This document shows positions 59,254 through 64,000 of a stretch of 64,000 nucleotides of DNA, piece after piece. Below the pieces are notes generated by a model. It was not told the origin of the DNA, ran no database searches, and saw only the letters and a program-made list of their open reading frames with translations. The stretch is from Streptomyces sp. DH-12 (lineage in GTDB: Bacteria; Actinomycetota; Actinomycetes; Streptomycetales; Streptomycetaceae), in the NCBI RefSeq assembly GCF_002899455.1, contig NZ_PPFB01000001.1, positions 2,882,501-2,946,500 on the forward strand, written 5' to 3'. Each line of letters begins with the position of its first letter. The stretch's first letter is position 1. Both the position numbers and the translations under genes were made by a program.

Positions 59254-61542
59254 CTACTCGCGATCGTCGAGCGGGTCCTCCGGGCCGTCCGGCAGGTCGA
59301 AGGTCGGCGGCGGGGAGGTCGTCGTCGTCTCGGACGGCGACGGGCTCGTCGGCGTCTGCGTCGGCGGCTCCGTCGTCGGCGGCGCGGTCGTGGTGGTGGA
59401 CGGCGGCGCCGAGGTGGTCGGCTCCTCCGTCGTCGGCTCCTGGCTCGGGGTCCGCGACGGCGTCTCGGACCGCGACGGGCTCGGAGGGGGCGTCACGGCC
59501 GCGCCCTGCTCGGTCTCCAGGTCGAACTCGGAGACCTCGTCCGTCACGCCGAAGGTGTACGCGGCCCAGATCTCGGCGGGGAAGCCACCGCCGTTGACGC
59601 GGTGGTCGACACCGCCCGCCCCGTACATCGGGACCTGCTTGCCGTTCTGCGGGTCCTCGCCGAACAGACCGACGGAGGTGACCAGTTCGGGCGTGTAGCC
59701 GGTGAACCAGGCCGACTTGTTGTCGTCGGAGGTACCCGTCTTGCCCGCCACCTGCTGGCCGTCGCGCAGCGGGTTGTCGCGCACGGAGGCGCGGGCGGTG
59801 CCGTCGTCGACCACCCCGGTGAGCACCGAGGTGACCGTGTCGGCGGCCCGGCGGCTGATGACCGACTGGCCCACCGGGTCGGGCATCTCGACGGTGCGGT
59901 CCTTGTGCTCGACCGACTTCACGATCGACGGCGTGACCTGCTTGCCGTGGTTGGCGAGGGTGGCGTAGACGCCGGCCATCTGCAGGGGGCTGGCGCCCAT
60001 GGTGCCCAGGGTCTGTGCGGGGAACGGGTCCAGGTCCTCGCTCATGCCGAGCGCGGTCGCGGTCTCCATCACGTCCGTCATGCCGACGTCGACGCCCATC
60101 TGCGCGAAGACGGAGTTGACGGACTTGTTCATCGCCTCCTGGACGGTGATGTCGCCGTAGTCCTTGTCGTCCTCGTTGGGCGGGGCGAAGCCGACCTCCT
60201 CGCCGCCGTCGACGACGGGGCGCTCGCTGTCGCCGTCGTAGACGGTGTCGGCCGTGATCGGCTCGCCGTCCTGGGTCTCGGCGCCCCGTTCGACGGCCGC
60301 GGCGAGGATCACCGGCTTGAAGGTGGAGGCCGGCTGGTAGTCCTGGCGGGTGGCGTTGTTGGTGTAGTGCTTCACGTAGTCCACGCCGCCGTACATCGCC
60401 ACGACCTTGCCGGTCTTCGGGTTCACGGAGACGGCGCCGGCCTGGACGTCGGCGTCGACGTCCCGCTTCTCGGGGTCGAGCTTGCTGGTGAGCCGCTCCT
60501 CGACCGCTTTCTCCAGCGCCTTCTGCTTCTTCTTGTCGATGTTCAGCGTGATGGTGTAGCCGCCGCGGTCCAGCAGCGCCTTGGCCTGTTCCAGGTCCTC
60601 GGCGGCGCCCTGCTCGACGAGCTGCTTCTTGACCGCCGCGTTGGCCGCCTCGACCAGGTAACCGGTCTGGCCCTCCATGCCGGGGGCGGCCTTGGGCTCC
60701 TTCGGCACCGGGAACCTCATGCCGGCCCGCTCGCCGGCGTCCAGCCACTTCTGCTCGACCATGTTGTCCAGGACGTAGTCCCAGCGCTCCCGGACGAGCT
60801 TCTTGCCGGTGTCGCCGGCGATCGCCCAGTCGTACTGGTTGGGCGCCTGGAGCAGCGCGGCGAGGTAGGCGCCCTGTTCGACGGTGAGGTCCTCGGCGTC
60901 GACGCGGTAGTAGGCCTGGGCGGCGGCCTGGATGCCGTAGGCGCCGCGGCCGTAGTAGCTGGTGTTGATGTACCCGGCGAGGATGTAGTCCTTGGACTTC
61001 TCCCGGTCCAGCTTCAGGGAGATGACCAGCTCCTTGAGCTTGCGGGAGACGGTCTGCTCCTGCGTCAGGTAGTAGTTCTTGACGTACTGCTGGGTGATCG
61101 TCGAGCCGCCCTGCGCGCCCTTGCCGGACAGGGTGTTGAGGACACCGCGGGCGGTGCCCTTCAGGTCGACGCCGGCGTCCTTGTAGAACGTCTTGTTCTC
61201 GGCGGCGACGAACGTGCGCTGCACGGGCTTGGGGACCCGGGCCAGGTCGACGATCTCGCGGTTGCGGTCGCCGTCGCGGGCCAGCAGGCTGCCGTCGCTG
61301 TACTCGTAGACGTTGCTCTGCAGCTCGGCGTCGGCGTTGCCCTCCGGGATGTCGATCACCATGTACAGCACGATGAAGGCGCCCATGCCGAGCAGGCACA
61401 GGCCCATGAAGGTCCCGGCGATCCTCTTCAAGGTGAAGAGGCGGCGTATGCCGGTGCGGCCGCCCGCACCGGCGGCGCGGCCCTTGGGTGCCGCACGGCG
61501 CCCGCCGCGCTGCCGTGCGCGTCTTTCTTCCGCTCGTCCCAT
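59254..61542 (-). CDS. Class A penicillin-binding protein (transglycosylase/transpeptidase)
   Basis: A 762-aa bifunctional peptidoglycan synthase with a basic cytoplasmic N-terminus (1-40), one membrane helix (about 42-65), a GT51 glycosyltransferase domain (about 85-260; AAENKTFYKDAG with the catalytic Glu, and GGSTITQQYVKN), and a transpeptidase domain with SxxK in ASTFK, SxN in KSVNS and KTG in GKTGTSDD. The last 90 residues are a Pro/Ser/Thr/Glu-rich extracellular tail, common in actinobacterial class A PBPs. Start ATG 61540-61542. Convergent with the phosphatase gene. Confidence 0.94.
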   Translation of the reverse strand: MGRAEERRARQRGGRRAAPKGRAAGAGGRTGIRRLFTLKRIAGTFMGLCLLGMGAFIVLYMVIDIPEGNADAELQSNVYEYSDGSLLARDGDRNREIVDLARVPKPVQRTFVAAENKTFYKDAGVDLKGTARGVLNTLSGKGAQGGSTITQQYVKNYYLTQEQTVSRKLKELVISLKLDREKSKDYILAGYINTSYYGRGAYGIQAAAQAYYRVDAEDLTVEQGAYLAALLQAPNQYDWAIAGDTGKKLVRERWDYVLDNMVEQKWLDAGERAGMRFPVPKEPKAAPGMEGQTGYLVEAANAAVKKQLVEQGAAEDLEQAKALLDRGGYTITLNIDKKKQKALEKAVEERLTSKLDPEKRDVDADVQAGAVSVNPKTGKVVAMYGGVDYVKHYTNNATRQDYQPASTFKPVILAAAVERGAETQDGEPITADTVYDGDSERPVVDGGEEVGFAPPNEDDKDYGDITVQEAMNKSVNSVFAQMGVDVGMTDVMETATALGMSEDLDPFPAQTLGTMGASPLQMAGVYATLANHGKQVTPSIVKSVEHKDRTVEMPDPVGQSVISRRAADTVTSVLTGVVDDGTARASVRDNPLRDGQQVAGKTGTSDDNKSAWFTGYTPELVTSVGLFGEDPQNGKQVPMYGAGGVDHRVNGGGFPAEIWAAYTFGVTDEVSEFDLETEQGAAVTPPPSPSRSETPSRTPSQEPTTEEPTTSAPPSTTTTAPPTTEPPTQTPTSPSPSETTTTSPPPTFDLPDGPEDPLDDRE

Positions 61543-61737
61543 ACGCCTGTTCCGCTCCGCTTCGTATCTGCGTGCCCAGGTGGCACACGAGTTCGCCGCT
61601 CAGGTCAGCTCAGCAAGCTAACACCGGGAGCTATGACAAAGGGCCGCCGATCCGGTCTTTACGGACGTGACAATCAGCACCCGCCCCAACGGAACCGACG
61701 TACGAGAGGGGCCTGAGGTTGCCGCGAACCGATAATG

Positions 61738-61765
61738 TGATATCACTTAGCTAGGAAAGAGCTAG
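61738..61765. promoter_or_regulatory. Palindromes upstream of the SPFH gene
   Basis: GTGATATCAC (61738-61747) is a perfect palindrome, immediately followed by TAGCT-AGGAAAG-AGCTA (61749-61765). They lie 47-74 bp before the SPFH start in an AT-rich patch, a good operator position. Confidence 0.55.
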
Positions 61766-61811
61766 ACGATCGGACGCCGTGCGAGACGCACGGGGAATCG
61801 GGGGAGCACCC

Positions 61812-62747
61812 ATGACCACACACGACCCGCAGATCACGGCCGACGTGCCCGAGATGCCGGCCCCGCGCGTCCGGGAGATCCCGGCGCACAGCATCGGCGG
61901 CGGGCTGGCACTGCTGCTCGGACTGCTCGGGCTGCTGGCCGGCGCGGTGATGATCGTCACCGCCACGGCGGTGGACGGCACCGGCGCCAAGGCCGGGCTC
62001 ATCGCCGGCGGCGTCGTCGTCGCGCTCGCCGCGTTCATCGCGATGTGCGGGCTGAACATGGTCGCGCCGGGCGAGGCCCGGGTGGTGCAGCTCTTCGGCC
62101 GTTACCGGGGCACCCTCCGCCAGGACGGCCTGCGCTGGGTGAACCCCTTCACCTCCCGCACCAAGATCTCCACCCGGGTGCGCAACCACGAGACCGCGGT
62201 GCTGAAGGTGAACGACGCCTACGGCAACCCGATCGAGCTGGCCGCGGTCGTGGTGTGGCGGGTCGAGGACACCGCGCAGGCCACCTTCGAGGTGGACGAC
62301 TACGTCGAGTTCGTCTCCACCCAGACCGAGGCGGCCGTGCGGCACATCGCCATCGAGTACCCCTACGACGCCCACGACGAGGGCGGCCTGTCGCTGCGCG
62401 GCAACGCGGAGGAGATCACCGAGAAGCTGGCGGTCGAGCTGCACGCGCGCGTCGAGGCGGCCGGCGTGCAGATCATCGAGTCCCGCTTCACGCATCTCGC
62501 CTACGCCCCCGAGATCGCCTCGGCGATGCTCCAGCGGCAGCAGGCGGGCGCGGTCGTCGCGGCGCGGCAGCTGATCGTGGAGGGCGCCGTGGGCATGGTC
62601 GAGACGGCCCTGGCCCGGATCCAGGAGCAGGACATCGTGGACCTCGACCCGGAGCGCAAGGCGGCCATGGTGTCCAACCTGATGGTCGTGCTGTGCGGTG
62701 ACCGCTCGGCGCAGCCGGTCCTCAACACCGGGACGCTCTACCAGTGA
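61812..62747 (+). CDS. SPFH/prohibitin-domain membrane protein
   Basis: A 311-aa protein with two membrane helices near the N-terminus (about 28-52 and 60-82) followed by an SPFH (band 7) domain (about 85-260), with [20 protein letters not shown] and [22 protein letters not shown]. The C-terminal helix is rich in Gln, Ala and Glu, as in oligomerising SPFH proteins. Such proteins form membrane microdomain scaffolds. ATG 61812 has GGGGAG five bases upstream. Its stop overlaps the next start by four bases, so it is coupled to a ribbon-helix-helix gene. Confidence 0.9.
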   Translation: MTTHDPQITADVPEMPAPRVREIPAHSIGGGLALLLGLLGLLAGAVMIVTATAVDGTGAKAGLIAGGVVVALAAFIAMCGLNMVAPGEARVVQLFGRYRGTLRQDGLRWVNPFTSRTKISTRVRNHETAVLKVNDAYGNPIELAAVVVWRVEDTAQATFEVDDYVEFVSTQTEAAVRHIAIEYPYDAHDEGGLSLRGNAEEITEKLAVELHARVEAAGVQIIESRFTHLAYAPEIASAMLQRQQAGAVVAARQLIVEGAVGMVETALARIQEQDIVDLDPERKAAMVSNLMVVLCGDRSAQPVLNTGTLYQ

Positions 62748-63121
62748 CCGCGCCGTCCGGGGACCCGGCCCCGCAGCGCCGGCCGCAGCGCAAGCAGGTG
62801 CTGCTGCGGCTGGACCCGGCGGTGTACGAGGCACTGGCCCGCTGGGCGGGCGACGAACTGCGCTCGGCGAACGCGCAGATCGAGTTCCTGCTCCGCCGGG
62901 CCCTGGCGGAAGCCGGCCGCCTCCCCGGCGAGACGGGGCCCCTTCCCCGGCGGGGGCGGCCCCCCGGCTCCGGCACGACGGCGGGCGGCGGGCGCCCGGG
63001 ACCGGCACGGCCCCCGGGGCCGGGTCCGGCCCCGGGCCCCGGCCCGGCCTCCGCGCCTCCGGCTCCCCCCGACGGACCGCCCCCGGGCGGCGCCTCGCCC
63101 CCCGGACGCTCCGGGGACTGA
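62744..63121 (+). CDS. Ribbon-helix-helix-like protein with Pro-rich tail
   Basis: A 125-aa protein. Residues 15-60 fit an Arc/CopG-type ribbon-helix-helix: strand RKQVLLRLDPAVYEALARW, then helix A, the turn, and helix B in SANAQIEFLLRRALAEAG. Residues 65-125 are a low-complexity Pro/Gly tail with repeats like GPGPAPGPGP. The start is GTG 62744, in the GTGA overlap with the SPFH stop. It probably binds DNA as a dimer and may autoregulate the pair through the palindromes upstream (inference). No toxin-like partner other than the SPFH protein. Confidence 0.78.
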   Translation: MTAPSGDPAPQRRPQRKQVLLRLDPAVYEALARWAGDELRSANAQIEFLLRRALAEAGRLPGETGPLPRRGRPPGSGTTAGGGRPGPARPPGPGPAPGPGPASAPPAPPDGPPPGGASPPGRSGD

Positions 63122-63248
63122 ACCGGCCCCCGCCGCCACCCGGGCGAGGGCCGCACGCATGCCCGCGGCAGGTCGGGGCCGGTGACACAACCGTGACAAT
63201 GGCCCCTCACCAGGGGCGTTCCCCTCTCCCGAACGAACTCTGCACCAC

Positions 63249-63271
63249 GTGTATACATACCGCGTATACAC
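63249..63271. promoter_or_regulatory. PadR operator candidate
   Basis: GTGTATAC (63249-63256) and GTATACAC (63264-63271) are exact inverted 8-bp arms with a 7-base spacer, 20-42 bp upstream of the PadR start. The position overlapping the promoter fits autorepression. Confidence 0.65.
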
Positions 63272-63290
63272 GGTGTGTAGAGTGCTCCGC

Positions 63291-63815
63291 ATGTCCATCG
63301 GTCACACCCTCCTGGGGCTCCTGGAGTCGGGACCGCGTCATGGTTACGACCTGAAGCGGGCCTTCGACGAGAAGTTCGGTCACCACCGGCCACTGCACTA
63401 CGGCCAGGTCTATTCGACGATGTCCCGGCTGTTGAAGAACGGCCTCGTCGAGGTCGACGGCATCGAGGCCGGCGGCGGGCCCGAGCGCAAGCGGTACGCC
63501 ATCACCGAGGCCGGCGTCACCGACGTCGCCCAGTGGCTCGCCACGCCGGAGAAGCCCGAGCCGTACCTCCAGTCGACGCTCTACACCAAGGTCGTCCTCG
63601 CCCTCCTCACCGAGCGCGACGCCGCCGACGTCCTCGACACCCAGCGCTCGGAACACCTGCGCAGCATGCGCATCCTCACCGACCGCAAACGCAAGGGCGA
63701 CCTCGCCGACCAGCTCATCTGCGACCACGCGCTCTTCCACCTCGAGGCCGACCTGCGCTGGCTGGAGCTGACCGCCGCACGCCTCGACAAACTCCGTGAG
63801 GCGGTGGCCCGATGA
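63291..63815 (+). CDS. PadR family transcriptional regulator
   Basis: A 174-aa regulator: a winged-helix PadR domain (about 1-85; [21 protein letters not shown] and [19 protein letters not shown]) and a C-terminal helical dimerisation domain of the Vir/AphA type (about 90-170). ATG 63291 is chosen because an inverted repeat and promoter-like sequence occupy the upstream part of the longer frame. The stop overlaps the start of an ABC ATPase gene by four bases (ATGA). PadR-ABC pairs commonly control drug or peptide efflux systems. Confidence 0.9.
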   Translation: MSIGHTLLGLLESGPRHGYDLKRAFDEKFGHHRPLHYGQVYSTMSRLLKNGLVEVDGIEAGGGPERKRYAITEAGVTDVAQWLATPEKPEPYLQSTLYTKVVLALLTERDAADVLDTQRSEHLRSMRILTDRKRKGDLADQLICDHALFHLEADLRWLELTAARLDKLREAVAR

Positions 63816-64000
63816 CCACGTCCGCACCCGCCGGTTCCCTGCTCGCCGCGAGGGACCTGCAGAAGGCCTACGGCCCGACCAAGGCCCTCGACGGGGCCGC
63901 GTTCTCGATCCACCCGGGCGAGGTCGTCGCCGTGATGGGTCCTTCCGGCTCCGGCAAGTCCACCCTGCTGCACTGCCTCGCCGGCATCGTCACCCCCGAC
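63812..64000 (+). CDS. ABC transporter ATP-binding protein (partial, runs off right edge)
   Basis: The first 63 residues of an ABC ATPase, with Walker [10 protein letters not shown] (about residues 43-51) and the start [18 protein letters not shown]. The [20 protein letters not shown] region and [10 protein letters not shown] point to the MacB/LolD-like (salY) group that pairs with FtsX-type permeases. Coupled to the PadR gene by an ATGA overlap, so the transporter is probably repressed by PadR. The remainder lies outside the window. Confidence 0.88.
   Translation, partial: MTTSAPAGSLLAARDLQKAYGPTKALDGAAFSIHPGEVVAVMGPSGSGKSTLLHCLAGIVTPD

Noticed and set aside
57131-61588. A 1485-codon open frame on the minus strand
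   Set aside because: It runs antisense through the SpoIIE phosphatase gene and out of frame through the PBP gene, both of which have clear domain motifs. Its product is low-complexity Arg/Gly/Ala sequence without domains, a usual artefact at high G+C.

Overview
The window is chromosomal DNA of a Streptomyces species, or a very close relative. Support comes from the very high G+C with strong third-position GC bias, mycothiol biosynthesis (MshB), a complete bldKA-E-type oligopeptide transporter, a WhiB-family protein, SpoIIE-type PP2C phosphatases fused to anti-sigma-like kinase domains, and a polyphosphate glucokinase. The gene order around bldK, typA, the succinate dehydrogenase and the xse/ispH/ppgK genes resembles, from memory, the core of the S. 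coelicolor chromosome. No rRNA, tRNA, CRISPR array or intact mobile element was seen.

Layout. 1-4.7 kb: the N-terminus of an unidentified gene, a DUF6113-like membrane protein coupled to mshB, a CAP-domain exoprotein, an amidase and a 64-aa membrane protein. 4.9-7.0 kb: a prolyl-oligopeptidase-family peptidase. 7.1-19.3 kb: two complete peptide/nickel-type ABC importers in tandem on the minus strand, the second being the BldK type. 19.8-24.0 kb: typA and an orphan solute-binding lipoprotein with a long acidic insertion. 24.4-28.3 kb: a small coiled-coil gene and a three-gene succinate dehydrogenase operon (anchor, SdhA, SdhB) of the mycobacterial Sdh1 type. 28.3-39.7 kb: a GH18-like membrane protein, a PAS-GAF-SpoIIE-HATPase phosphatase, a lone HATPase, a NUDIX hydrolase, a SPOR-like peptide, a GntR regulator, a septum-formation-domain protein, a subtilisin and a PAP2 membrane protein. 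39.7-41.7 kb: a small accessory patch with a ribbon-helix-helix/PIN toxin-antitoxin pair and a transposase remnant.

41.7-64 kb: ychF, a DUF6542-like protein, ppgK, ispH diverging from xseA-xseB, a nitroreductase, a DUF4245-like protein, glpX, a whiB-like gene, a DUF1707 protein, class I fumarase, a secreted M28 aminopeptidase, class II fumarase (fumC), a DUF402 protein, a second SpoIIE phosphatase, a class A penicillin-binding protein, an SPFH membrane protein coupled to a ribbon-helix-helix protein, and a PadR regulator coupled to an ABC ATPase that runs off the right edge.

Themes. Peptide handling dominates the left half: two peptide importers, an orphan peptide-binding-type lipoprotein and three peptidases. 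Central carbon metabolism is clustered in the right half (glpX, ppgK, two unrelated fumarases), with succinate dehydrogenase further left. At least eleven genes have a TANNNT box 6-7 nt before the start codon and no Shine-Dalgarno sequence, suggesting leaderless mRNAs; this was used to choose several starts. The most interesting unexplained features are the triple ATTCGG array before bldKA, the hairpin between bldKB and bldKC, the acidic insertion in the orphan binding protein, and the SPFH-RHH pair with palindromes upstream.
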